Shown in pieces: positions 9,409 to 17,106 of a DNA stretch of 60,463 nt. Both the position numbers and the translations under genes were made by a program. Below the pieces are notes generated by a model, which was given only the letters and a program-made list of their open reading frames with translations, was not told where the DNA came from and searched no databases. The number at the start of each line of letters is the position of its first letter. Position 1 is the first letter of the stretch. The stretch is from Planctomycetales bacterium. Lineage in GTDB: Bacteria; Planctomycetota; Planctomycetia; Pirellulales; Pirellulaceae. The DNA lies in NCBI GenBank assembly GCA_020427005.1, contig JAGQOY010000018.1, positions 1 through 60,463 on the forward strand, given 5' to 3'.

Positions 9409-11226
9409 ATGAGTTTCGCACGCTGTCTGCTGCAAGTCATCCAGTTGCATCTGTTTGCCCTCAGCACAATTTTCGTCCACAGTTCGATTCTTGTTCACAG
9501 TGCAACGGGAGCCTCTCGAAGGTCTCGAAATCGCGGCTTAGCATGCTTGATATTATGTGTTGGGTCAATTCCTCCAACATGTCCCTTAACGCTTGCACAG
9601 CAGTCGACCACGGAGATTTTTTTCGAGGATGTATTCGAAGCAGCCGGTATTGACTTTGTACATACGGATGGAAGCAGCGGCCGGCATTATGTTATGGAGT
9701 CTCTGACTTCTGGTTTGGCCCTATTTGACTACGACTCGGATGGTTGGATCGACATTTACTTTCTCAATGGTGCCCCTCTGCCCGGGGCCAATATGGGCGT
9801 TGTCCCTACCAATCGGCTGTACCGCAACTTGGGAGAATGGAAGTTCGTCGATGTAACAATCGAAGCTCAGGTTGGAGATACCGGATATGGATTGGGGGTC
9901 GTGGCAGGAGATTTTGATAATGATGGTGATGCAGATCTTTACGTCTCAAACTATGGCCCCAATGTCCTGTATTGCAATAATGGGGACGGAACATTTTCAG
10001 ATGGCACTAACCTGGCAGGCGTATCGACTGGCAATCGATTTGGTAGCGGAGCATCCTGGTTCGATATGGACCATGATGGTGATCTCGACTTGTACTGCGC
10101 TAATTATCAAAGGTTTACATTCGACCAGCACATTGAACGTATGATCGGCGGTTATCAGTTTCACCCTGGACCACTGGACTACCCTCCTGAATCGGACAAT
10201 CTATTTCGTAACAACGGAGACGGAACTTTCTCCGATGTTAGCTTGGCTGCAGGCATTGCCACCGTAGCCGGCACTGGCATGGCTACTCTGGCCTGGGATG
10301 CAGACGAGGATGATGACACGGATATATTTGTACTCAATGACAGCCATCCCAATTTCCTATTCATCAACGATGGCCAAGGGAATTTCAGTGAAGAAGCCAT
10401 TTTGAACGGTCTTGCCTACGACCGTTCGGGGCGGGCCAATGGCAATATGGGAGTTGACTTGGGAGACGTTGATGGCGATGGAAAACAAGACTTACTGACA
10501 ACTACCTACCAAGGAGAAATGCCTGTTCTTTACCACAACGCGGGGGCTGGGCTATTTGACGACAATACGAATCTAGCTGGGCTTGATCCAACTCTTTTTC
10601 CACATGTGAATTGGGGTGTCAGTTTGTTTGACTTAGACAACGATACTGACTTAGATGCATTCATTGCTTGTGGGCACTTCATGGATAATATCCAACATAT
10701 CGATGATCGTACTACCCTCAAGGTGCGCAATTATCTACTGCAAAACGATGGCTACGGTAGGTTTACAGATGTTACTGCGGATGCAGGCAACGGTCTGGCT
10801 CTCATTCAAAGTAGTCGAGGTACAGGAACCGACGATTTAGATCGCGATGGTCTACTGGACGTTGTAGTACTCAATTTCAATGATCACCCAAATCTGTTGC
10901 GAGGCGTGCCTAACGGCAATGCTAAGCAGAGACCTGCCCACTGGCTGCAAGTGCAGTTGGTAGGAGAGGCATGTACTCGTGACGCTGTAGGGGCCAAAGT
11001 ACAGTTGATCTACGGCGGCAAAATGCAAGCTCGAGAACTAGTCTTGGGACGAAGTTATCAAAGCCATTCTGGTACCATCTTGCATTTTGGACTGGGTGAC
11101 ATCGAAGTAGTCGACGAACTGAGTGTCCAATGGCCAGGGGGTGGAACTAGCAAGCTAAAGAGTATTACCGCCGACCAGACAATTGTTGTATGCCAGAACT
11201 GCGCCGAGGCAGTTCCTTTGCCGTAG
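9409..11226 (+). CDS. Exported FG-GAP/VCBS repeat protein with C-terminal ASPIC/UnbV domain, paralogue 2
   Basis: 605 residues, same architecture as the preceding gene. FG-GAP-type loops: DYDSDGWIDIYF, DFDNDGDADLYV, DMDHDGDLDLYC, DADEDDDTDIFV, DVDGDGKQDLLT, DLDNDTDLDAFI and DLDRDGLLDVVV. The C-terminal ASPIC/UnbV domain spans about residues 505-600 (HWLQVQLVGEACTRDAVGAK, YQSHSGTILHFGLG). The N-terminus is odd: about 75 residues precede the conserved EIFFEDVFEAAGIDFVHTDG start of the propeller, with two hydrophobic stretches, and the ATG lies next to a dispersed repeat, so the true start may be further in. Tandem arrangement with its paralogue points to a duplication. Confidence 0.88.
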   Translation: MSFARCLLQVIQLHLFALSTIFVHSSILVHSATGASRRSRNRGLACLILCVGSIPPTCPLTLAQQSTTEIFFEDVFEAAGIDFVHTDGSSGRHYVMESLTSGLALFDYDSDGWIDIYFLNGAPLPGANMGVVPTNRLYRNLGEWKFVDVTIEAQVGDTGYGLGVVAGDFDNDGDADLYVSNYGPNVLYCNNGDGTFSDGTNLAGVSTGNRFGSGASWFDMDHDGDLDLYCANYQRFTFDQHIERMIGGYQFHPGPLDYPPESDNLFRNNGDGTFSDVSLAAGIATVAGTGMATLAWDADEDDDTDIFVLNDSHPNFLFINDGQGNFSEEAILNGLAYDRSGRANGNMGVDLGDVDGDGKQDLLTTTYQGEMPVLYHNAGAGLFDDNTNLAGLDPTLFPHVNWGVSLFDLDNDTDLDAFIACGHFMDNIQHIDDRTTLKVRNYLLQNDGYGRFTDVTADAGNGLALIQSSRGTGTDDLDRDGLLDVVVLNFNDHPNLLRGVPNGNAKQRPAHWLQVQLVGEACTRDAVGAKVQLIYGGKMQARELVLGRSYQSHSGTILHFGLGDIEVVDELSVQWPGGGTSKLKSITADQTIVVCQNCAEAVPLP

Positions 11227-11764
11227 CCCATCTAAAAGAATAAAGAAGAATTATTAATAGAAGAATTATTAATAGGACAGGCATTGTAATTGATCAAGTG
11301 ATGGAATATTGCAAGTTCTGATGCTCCCTTTCCTGGTGGGGCAACTTTTCTGCCAAAGGATTGGCTAAAGATTTGAGCCGCAGCCCAGAACTTCCCTGTC
11401 GAAATTCATGCAGAGCGAAAGCGGTTTTGAGATTGGCCTCTCGGCACTTACAAACTTGCGCAAAGATCACGTACATTCAGAGTCTAGAATGACAAGGTTG
11501 CCAGTCGCGGGAACCTTATAGGTCGGGCTATAGGAATTCAACGGACGCGGAGTGTCGTTCAGCTATGATTGCGCAGAGTTGTTTCATGCGACTTCTGTTG
11601 AAAGTGTAGCTCGATCAATCAGCTCCGCTGACTGAGTCAATCAGTAATTGCCGATCAGCGATTGCCATCGAATCTAGTGGCTCGTTGCAGGGAGAGGACT
11701 TCTCGTCTATTTAGTACTGATCTATGCAACGCTGTGTTCATTGAAAATGGACTAGCAATACTAG
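11227..11764. other. Intergenic stretch holding the left end of the transposase element
   Basis: About 540 bases between the second UnbV gene and the transposase stop. It contains the left tandem repeat and inverted repeat at 11245-11292. The remaining ~470 bases lie inside the putative element and downstream of the transposase. A 60-codon minus frame at 11294-11476 has no recognisable domain and is not called. Confidence 0.55.
11245..11274 (+). repeat. Tandem 15-bp repeat outside the left inverted repeat
   Basis: Two perfect copies of GAAGAATTATTAATA at 11245-11259 and 11260-11274, very AT-rich against the surroundings. The second copy overlaps the first four bases of the left inverted repeat. 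Confidence 0.85.
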
Positions 11765-12883
11765 TTAGGTGGAACTACCCGAAGCTTTGAGATTAGCCAC
11801 GCGGCTAATCCCCAGTTGCTCCGCCACCAAACGCAACCGATCCCGGCTGCCACTGATGAAACGGCCTAGTAACCTACCGCCACATAGTCGCTTGATGCGA
11901 GACTCCCAGGATTCTGCCGTCGTGCCAAGACGTTGCATAATGTCCGCTAACTCCTTATTGATGGATGCCTTCTTATCTCGCATCAAGCGTCCTGTATGCT
12001 CCAGCAATAATAAATAATGGCCCAGCGTGAACGTTGGCAACATGCCTTCGCGTTTGGAATCAATTCGGCGACGATCTTCGATCGGTACCAGCCAAAGCCG
12101 CTCTTCAAGTCGCCTCGCTCGGCGACTTGCCACAATACTACCTTCGCGCACTGCCTGTAAATCACTCACACGTCCCATGTGCTTGACGTGATCAACTCGA
12201 ACCTTGACCGATGTATGTTCACTTGCTTCAGGAGCCTTGGCTATACCTGCTGCTACAGGATTCAAGTCAATGTAGGCACACACACTTAACAGCGATTCCT
12301 CATCCAGCACGGCGATTGACTTAAAACGCCCTTCAAAAAAGGCCCCGGTACATTTCTCTTCTCGATTTACCAATCGGCTCAGTGGTTCTTTCAAATTCTT
12401 CATGAACCAGCTCAGCGAGGAGAGCCGCTCGCGCGCCACAGCCACCCATTTTGAATCCACCGCCCGCTCGGACTTCAATTCCGTCAGCTGCTTGCCTGTG
12501 AGCGACTTACGATTCGTTGCTCGAGGAGGGTAGAGCTGGAACCAGCGATCGACTACTTCATCGTCAGTCCACGATTTGGCTTCATCTGGATCCAGACGCA
12601 GAAGCAAGTGCAAGTGGTTATCCATCACCGCGAAACCTCCGACCGAGACGGCAAAGATGGTGTTCAGTTTCTTTAGTCTCGCCTCGATCCATTTCTTGCG
12701 GTCCGTTCCCCCCTCGACCAGCAGTCGAGCTCGGCGAACACACCGAGAAATGCAGTGATACCAACGACTTACGGATATATCGACTAACTGACTTCTCGCA
12801 ATGGTCATGCCTTTTCCTTTCAAATTGAAATGCCAGGTTATCAAACTTTATCCAGTGTTGTCAATTACATTGCATGTCCTATT
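11271..12883 (-). mobile_element. RAYT/IS200-like element bounded by 22-nt inverted repeats
   Basis: The left end 11271-11292 reads AATAGGACAGGCATTG then TAATTG. The right end 12862-12883, read on the minus strand, is AATAGGACATGCAATG then TAATTG: 20 of 22 positions match in inverted orientation. Between them lies one tyrosine (Y1) transposase gene. The whole unit is about 1.6 kb. Classical IS200/IS605 elements have subterminal hairpins rather than terminal inverted repeats, whereas REP-associated tyrosine transposases are often flanked by inverted REP-like motifs, so this fits a RAYT-plus-REP arrangement best. No obvious target duplication is seen outside. Confidence 0.7.
11765..12808 (-). 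CDS. REP-associated tyrosine transposase-like protein (Y1 / HUH superfamily)
   Basis: 347 residues from ATG 12808, preceded by AAGGAAAAGG; the frame is open to a TTG at 12844. The N-terminus has the RWYHCISRCVRRARLL motif of the Transposase_17/Y1 family. The metal-binding HUH motif is present in MDNHLHLLLRL (about residue 64). The likely nucleophilic tyrosine lies in CAYIDLNPVAAGIA (about residue 180), matching the YxxxNPxxA pattern of RAYTs. A long C-terminal part (about 140 residues) goes beyond the catalytic core, so it is larger than IS200 TnpA. The gene looks intact. It lies inside an inverted repeat pair, with its start 54 bp from the right repeat. The biological role of RAYTs is moving or maintaining REP-like sequences; actual mobility here is inferred. 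Confidence 0.88.
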   Translation of the reverse strand: MTIARSQLVDISVSRWYHCISRCVRRARLLVEGGTDRKKWIEARLKKLNTIFAVSVGGFAVMDNHLHLLLRLDPDEAKSWTDDEVVDRWFQLYPPRATNRKSLTGKQLTELKSERAVDSKWVAVARERLSSLSWFMKNLKEPLSRLVNREEKCTGAFFEGRFKSIAVLDEESLLSVCAYIDLNPVAAGIAKAPEASEHTSVKVRVDHVKHMGRVSDLQAVREGSIVASRRARRLEERLWLVPIEDRRRIDSKREGMLPTFTLGHYLLLLEHTGRLMRDKKASINKELADIMQRLGTTAESWESRIKRLCGGRLLGRFISGSRDRLRLVAEQLGISRVANLKASGSST

Positions 12884-12938
12884 ATAGAAAGATTTTGCAT
12901 GTCCTATTATAGAAAGATTAATAGAAAGATTAAAGATT
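12862..12938 (-). repeat. Right inverted repeat followed by decaying tandem repeats
   Basis: A 25-bp unit (TTGCATGTCCTATTATAG, then AAAGATT) is repeated perfectly at 12870-12894 and 12895-12919. It is followed by progressively shorter 3' fragments: AATAGAAAGATT (12920-12931) and AAAGATT (12932-12938). The first unit overlaps the right inverted repeat (12862-12883). The minus-strand reading (AATCTTTCTATAATAGG) resembles the left flank. Confidence 0.85.
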
Positions 12939-12969
12939 AGGACTCAATGGGATTTTAGCTATTGAATTC

Positions 12970-13215
12970 CTACCAGTGTGGAGGTCTTTCCTCGCCGGGA
13001 TCAAACCTGGATCGCCTCCATTGTCGTAGGTCTTGTAGCTGCATGTCCAACTGGCGATGGATCCGTTCATACTGCAACAGTTGCCGAGTATGGTCAGTTA
13101 CGACTTCATTGAGCTGTTCACACAAGCGTTGCTGGTGCAGCAATTGAATTTGAAGTTCTTTAATTTGTTGCTGCAATTCAGATAACTGCGTCGGACTTTC
13201 TTTAGCGTTATTCAT
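12970..13215 (-). CDS. slyX: SlyX family protein
   Basis: 81 residues, almost entirely a predicted coiled coil: heptad-spaced leucines in LSELQQQIKELQIQLLHQQ and LCEQLNEVVTDHTRQLLQYE. The C-terminus RPPHW matches the PPHY/PPHW end typical of SlyX. SlyX proteins are about 70-80 residues; the cellular role is not well established. It lies between the transposase element and the oxidoreductase gene on the minus strand, 67 bp downstream of the oxidoreductase, so cotranscription is possible. Called from the pattern of hydrophobic heptads and the C-terminal motif only. Confidence 0.72.
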   Translation of the reverse strand: MNNAKESPTQLSELQQQIKELQIQLLHQQRLCEQLNEVVTDHTRQLLQYERIHRQLDMQLQDLRQWRRSRFDPGEERPPHW

Positions 13216-13282
13216 GTCGTTCAGCGTTCTTGTTTTTCTTCATTCATCGAATGTGAATTTTTGTCTTCCTTGATGCCCACCA

Positions 13283-14350
13283 CTAACTCGCAGGTATTCG
13301 TCGCACGTTACCAGGCTTAACAGGCATGCCACTGTCGGCGCTGGCAATAGCGGCAAAACAAAGTTCAAGGCTCTGCAGATTGTCTCTGGCAGATATAGTA
13401 CTTTCCCTTCCTGATTCGATTGCGCATAGCAGTTCTCCCATCGTTCCCCGAAAGCCATCCGGAAACCATTTGCCATCAAGCTTAGGTGTCCAAGTCCCCT
13501 GGCACGTCGCAACTTGCAATTGTTGATTTTGAATGTCAACGCCTTGGCTGTGGCATGTTCCCAAAGTGCCAGAAACAAAGGTTCGATCGTGAGAGCCATG
13601 TTTTAGCCCGGCATCAAACGCCAAAGTTGCTTGACCATTTTCAAATTCAATACAGGCGTGGGCCAACAAATCGGGCATCAAGGTCTGTCCAACAACTCGG
13701 TTTGTTGCCGCATAAACTTTTTGTGCGGCCTGCCGCGGGAAGAATGTCCGCACAATATCAAACCAATGAATGGCGTAGTCGTACAGGATGAGATGTCTTA
13801 TCTTTTCAAATTCAGTTCCTCGCACCCAAGTATGATCCCAATGACAAGACAAATGTGCGGCACATACTTCTCCAATTAATCCACTTTGTACCAGGCCTCG
13901 GGTAAAGCTAAAGTGAGGCGCCCATCTACCGTTTTGATTTACCGCCAATTGCAGTTTCCTTGAATCAGCTAGCTCGATCAACTCCAGCCCTTGATCAAGA
14001 TCCAGCACAAATGGTTTTTGGCTCAGTACGTGCTTGCCCGCGCGAAGCGCTGCGCTGATGATGGTTGGCCGGTCGGCCGGATGCGTAGCTACGTCGACGA
14101 CTTCGATCCTATCATCGTTCAACACTTCTTGAAAATCGTCCGTAATCTTGGCCTTGGGAAAATAGGCCGCGGCCTGTTGCTGGGCTCGCTCTATGATCTT
14201 GTCGCAAAGTACTAGTAGCCTAAATCCAGCCGACTTGTATGCTCTCAAATGTTCCTGAGAAATTCCCCCACAACCAATAAGGGCAATGCCCGGCGCATAG
14301 GCTTGCGGCAGTTGAGGCAAGTACGAAATATTCGCCAGTTCATCAAGCAC
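13283..14350 (-). CDS. Gfo/Idh/MocA family NAD(P)-dependent oxidoreductase
   Basis: 355 residues. The N-terminal Rossmann motif is GIALIGCGGISQEHLRAYKSAG, and the second motif GKHVLSQKPFVLDLDQG carries the lysine typical of the family (usual form EKP, here QKP). The C-terminal half is the family's substrate domain, with an HLILYDYAIHWFDIVRTFFP segment in place of the usual GxHxxD region. I choose GTG 14350 because AGGAAAG lies 7 bases upstream; an upstream TTG at 14407 would add 19 residues that are not family-like. Members oxidise or reduce sugars, inositols and related compounds; the substrate cannot be told from sequence. It diverges from a lipoprotein gene across a region with a perfect dyad. 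Confidence 0.87.
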   Translation of the reverse strand: MLDELANISYLPQLPQAYAPGIALIGCGGISQEHLRAYKSAGFRLLVLCDKIIERAQQQAAAYFPKAKITDDFQEVLNDDRIEVVDVATHPADRPTIISAALRAGKHVLSQKPFVLDLDQGLELIELADSRKLQLAVNQNGRWAPHFSFTRGLVQSGLIGEVCAAHLSCHWDHTWVRGTEFEKIRHLILYDYAIHWFDIVRTFFPRQAAQKVYAATNRVVGQTLMPDLLAHACIEFENGQATLAFDAGLKHGSHDRTFVSGTLGTCHSQGVDIQNQQLQVATCQGTWTPKLDGKWFPDGFRGTMGELLCAIESGRESTISARDNLQSLELCFAAIASADSGMPVKPGNVRRIPAS

Positions 14351-14356
14351 GTGAGA

Positions 14357-14363
14357 CTTTCCT
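14357..14363 (-). promoter_or_regulatory. Ribosome binding site deciding a GTG start
   Basis: On the minus strand AGGAAAG lies 6 bases before GTG 14350, supporting this start for the Gfo/Idh/MocA gene over the upstream TTG. Confidence 0.55.
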
Positions 14364-14497
14364 AGGTGTATTGAGATAAAGAAAAATCTATCTGACAAGT
14401 CGATCAAAGAATTGACCTGAATAAATATATCGAGCTCTCACTCAAAGAATGTTCAGGCATCCACGAAATTCATGAAAGGGGAAGTCGCCAAAGAGCT

Positions 14498-14525
14498 CAA
14501 ATTAACTCACAATAGAGTTAATTTG
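14498..14525. promoter_or_regulatory. Perfect dyad in a divergent promoter region (possible operator)
   Basis: CAAATTAACTC (14498-14508), a six-base spacer, and GAGTTAATTTG (14515-14525) form a perfect 11-bp inverted repeat. It sits between the divergent oxidoreductase and lipoprotein genes, 50 bases before the lipoprotein ATG. Its AT-rich symmetric form and position suit a dimeric repressor site; it lacks a T-run, so it is not a typical terminator. Confidence 0.5.
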
Positions 14526-14575
14526 CGTCCTGAACTTGACGTTTTTGGATCATACTTACCACGGAACCACAAATT

Positions 14576-15022
14576 ATGTTGAAACCACTCTTTTCTCTAA
14601 GCTGCATTTGCTTGGGTATTGCAATGGTCCTGGGCTGTGATGCGCCTGCCCCTCCCGCCGAACCCGTAGCTCACAAACCTATGCCTCCGGCCACTGCCGA
14701 AAAAGCGGTAGCGGGTGTCGGCAAACGAGGTCAGAGCTTGGCCGACAATACTGGCATTGCCAAAGCTATTTCCGAACCGGCAAACGTGTTTTTCAAACTT
14801 GAACAAAAGGCGGTGTTGGAATGGAATATTCCCCAAGCCCTAGGTTATTTTCAAGCGTCTGAGGGGCGAATGCCAAAGTCCCACGAAGAGTTCATGACAA
14901 AAATCGTTGAAGCCAACAAACTTGTGCTTCCAGAGCTACCTGCTGGCCGTGTCTATCAATTCAATCCCGAAAAAGGGGAGCTATGGGTATACCCAGAAGA
15001 TCAGGTTCCTGCTCAACCATAG
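14576..15022 (+). CDS. Putative lipoprotein of unknown function
   Basis: 148 residues. The N-terminus is a lipoprotein signal: MLKPLFSLSCICLGIAMVLGC, with the lipobox VLGC at about residues 18-21. A Pro/Ala-rich linker follows (APAPPAEPVAHKPMPPA). The rest is a small domain with EWNIPQALGYFQASEGRMP and YPEDQVPAQP, which I do not recognise; the 'ALxxFxxxEGRxPxSxEEFM' pattern resembles short planctomycete lipoproteins. It is followed 53 bp later by the SRPBCC-GyrI gene on the same strand and probably shares its transcript. Confidence 0.75.
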   Translation: MLKPLFSLSCICLGIAMVLGCDAPAPPAEPVAHKPMPPATAEKAVAGVGKRGQSLADNTGIAKAISEPANVFFKLEQKAVLEWNIPQALGYFQASEGRMPKSHEEFMTKIVEANKLVLPELPAGRVYQFNPEKGELWVYPEDQVPAQP

Positions 15023-15075
15023 TCCTCAACCTAGTCAACCTGAAACGCACACACCACGAGATTTAGGAATTCGAC

Positions 15076-16005
15076 ATGCCCAAGTACCACGTAGAACGCA
15101 GCATTGATATTGCTTCGACAGCCGAAGAGGTTTTCGAGTTCCTGTCCGATTTCGGATCCTGGACAACGTGGTCTCCCTGGCTGATTGCCGAACCCGATGC
15201 ACAAGTCACAGTATCTGCGGATAGCAAATCGGTCGGCTCCCAGTACGCCTGGGAAGGGAAGATGACTGGCCAAGGCGAGATTCAGCATATGACCCTCAAC
15301 AAGCCAGATTTCATTGAGGAGGAAATTCGCTTTCTCAAACCATTCAAATCTGTGGCCAAAGTCTGCTTCCATGTCAAATCCAAGTCCAATGGATGTCAAC
15401 TTACATGGACCATGGATGGATCCTTGCCATGGTTCATGTTTTGGATGGTACCCATGATGAAGACTTTCATAGGCATGGATTACCAACGTGGGTTGAATAT
15501 GATCCAAGACCAACTCGAAAAAGGGGCGATCGATTCGAAGTCGGTTTTTCATGGAAAGGTACCACTTGGACCTTTGCGTATGGCAGGCATCGCCGCATCT
15601 GCGCCACTTGATGATTTGGGTTCGGTGATGTCGGAAGCATTCAAGAAGGCAAAAGCTGAATTTTCGCACCAAGGCCTATCCACGGCTGCTACGATGATAT
15701 CTGTTTATACAAAGTTTCATATGAGCAGAGGAGTTTTCGATTTTATCTGTGGCTATGAGATTCCGGAGGATGCGCAAGTTGGGCCATCTCTTACAACCCG
15801 GATAATCCCTGCTGGTTCGGCGCTTCGCGTAGAACACATCGGTAGCTACAAGCACTTGGGCAATGCATGGAGCGTCGCCAATTTGCAATTGCGCTGCCAG
15901 AAACTCAAGCTGCGTACCTGCGCGGGCCTGGAGGTTTATCGCACTGTTCCGCCCGAGACTCCCGAAGCCGAATTGCAGACCGATATTTATCTTCCGCTCA
16001 AATGA
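15076..16005 (+). CDS. SRPBCC (START/polyketide cyclase-like) domain fused to GyrI-like effector-binding domain
   Basis: 309 residues. Residues 1-150 form an SRPBCC-type lipid-binding fold: YHVERSIDIASTAEEVFEFL, the WTTWSPWL motif near residue 33, and SKSNGCQLTWTMDG. Residues about 160-309 resemble the GyrI-like/AraC effector-binding domain, with YTKFHMSRGVFDFICGYEI and ALRVEHIGSYKHLGNAW, ending in the family's TDIYLPLK. AGGA 8 bases before ATG 15076 supports the start. There is no DNA-binding domain, so it is probably a stand-alone small-molecule or lipid-binding protein. It converges with the FabZ-like gene, with 10 bp between stops. Confidence 0.82.
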   Translation: MPKYHVERSIDIASTAEEVFEFLSDFGSWTTWSPWLIAEPDAQVTVSADSKSVGSQYAWEGKMTGQGEIQHMTLNKPDFIEEEIRFLKPFKSVAKVCFHVKSKSNGCQLTWTMDGSLPWFMFWMVPMMKTFIGMDYQRGLNMIQDQLEKGAIDSKSVFHGKVPLGPLRMAGIAASAPLDDLGSVMSEAFKKAKAEFSHQGLSTAATMISVYTKFHMSRGVFDFICGYEIPEDAQVGPSLTTRIIPAGSALRVEHIGSYKHLGNAWSVANLQLRCQKLKLRTCAGLEVYRTVPPETPEAELQTDIYLPLK

Positions 16006-16015
16006 CGAATCACGT

Positions 16016-16549
16016 CTACTGAGCTGCTTCTTGCCTCACAGCTTCCAACATGTAATCGGGGATCTGGATGGGCGAACCGTCCTCATGGCGAGCCACTTCG
16101 AACAGGCGGAGAGAACGCAGAATGCGAAAAAAGCCTCCAGGCAAGAAGAAGGATGTGTCACCGAAAGAATCATCTAGGATTCCGAAAGCTAGTTCCATCT
16201 CGGCAAGCGGCTGATGGTTTACGGTTACGTGCCCCTCGATAATCGCTCCGTCGGATTGTAGGCTCATCAATTTGGCCGTCATGCGAAGTTGATCACCTGG
16301 CACGACAATAGAATTGAATTCAGCTTTTCCGATCTTCGCCAAGACAACTTTTGGGTGGAAATCCTGCATTTGAGCTATTAAGATTCCGCCAGTCTGCGCC
16401 ATACCTTCAATGATAAGGGAATGCGGATAGTGTGGCCGTCCAGGCAAATAATCGTCGATCGGTTCTTCTGAATAGGTAACGTTCTTCAGAGCAGTCGCCT
16501 GCTTGCCAACGACGAACTCCTCAAATCGATCTATCCAAAACCAGCGCAT
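16016..16549 (-). CDS. FabZ/FabA-like hotdog-fold protein with atypical active site
   Basis: 177 residues. It has the hotdog dehydratase layout, with DDYLPGRPHYPHSLIIEGMAQ at about residues 32-52. The Glu of the catalytic helix (IIEGMAQ) is kept. At the position of the catalytic His in FabZ (HFPGxPxxPG) there is Tyr (YLPGRPHYPH), and the second Gly is His, so dehydratase activity is doubtful or uses a different His. It is the third gene of a minus-strand set with FabZ and an ACP, so it likely acts on ACP-bound chains. It could be a non-catalytic partner or a thioesterase-like enzyme. Confidence 0.8.
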   Translation of the reverse strand: MRWFWIDRFEEFVVGKQATALKNVTYSEEPIDDYLPGRPHYPHSLIIEGMAQTGGILIAQMQDFHPKVVLAKIGKAEFNSIVVPGDQLRMTAKLMSLQSDGAIIEGHVTVNHQPLAEMELAFGILDDSFGDTSFFLPGGFFRILRSLRLFEVARHEDGSPIQIPDYMLEAVRQEAAQ

Positions 16550-16725
16550 ACTTCAAAACCTGATCAACGGTCGCGAGCCACCAACAACTCTAGCCTGAAA
16601 ATACTTTTAACCTTAGAAAAGCTGCAGGCGTCACCCAATGTCATTTGCCGAAAGTCGATGACCCAAAGATCCCATCAGGGTTTAGCGATTGGCACAGATT
16701 CTGGAGGATGCGCGCATTCGTAGCC

Positions 16726-17106
16726 TTAAAGCTTACTTTCGACGTATCGACATAGATCGTTCACGGTGAGCAAGTTACCGAAGTTTTGAACTCTTGGGTT
16801 CTTTTCAAACTTACTCAAGTCGGCCCAAGGAAGGCGGGCTTTCAATTCAGAAATTCCGTCGGCGGTAACAGTCCCGTCCTTGACATAACTCGAGTTCGTT
16901 AGGATATCATCAGGAAATAATTCTTCCCGAGGAATGTTGATGCCGAATGCCTTTTCCAGCTTGAAGACAATGTCCAAAAAGTCAATAGACTCGGCACCAA
17001 GGTCGCCAACCATGGTGGCTTCTGGCGTAACTTCATCGTCGTCTACGCCGAGCGCATCCATAAGGGCCGCTTGTACCTTCTCAAACACCTCTTCCGAACT
17101 TGGCAT
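16726..17106 (-). CDS. Acyl carrier protein, extended form
   Basis: 126 residues, against about 80 for housekeeping ACP. The phosphopantetheine site is the Ser in GDLGAESIDFLDIVFKLE (about residue 40), with ES in place of DS. Helix IV region and C-terminus (LLTVNDLCRYVESKL) match ACP, but an insertion of about 40 residues (SSYVKDGTVTADGISELKAR and following) separates them. AGGA 9 bases before ATG 17106 supports the start. It lies between fabZ and the FabZ-like gene. Long ACPs of this kind occur in specialised lipid clusters of planctomycetes; no ketosynthase is next to it here. Confidence 0.87.
   Translation of the reverse strand: MPSSEEVFEKVQAALMDALGVDDDEVTPEATMVGDLGAESIDFLDIVFKLEKAFGINIPREELFPDDILTNSSYVKDGTVTADGISELKARLPWADLSKFEKNPRVQNFGNLLTVNDLCRYVESKL

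Noticed and set aside
11294..11476. 60-codon minus-strand frame inside the transposase element, considered as a passenger gene
   Set aside because: No domain, no ribosome site, and the length is near chance expectation.
12870..12919. Two perfect 25-bp direct repeats considered as a CRISPR array
   Set aside because: The units are directly adjacent with no spacers, only two are complete, and no cas gene is nearby.
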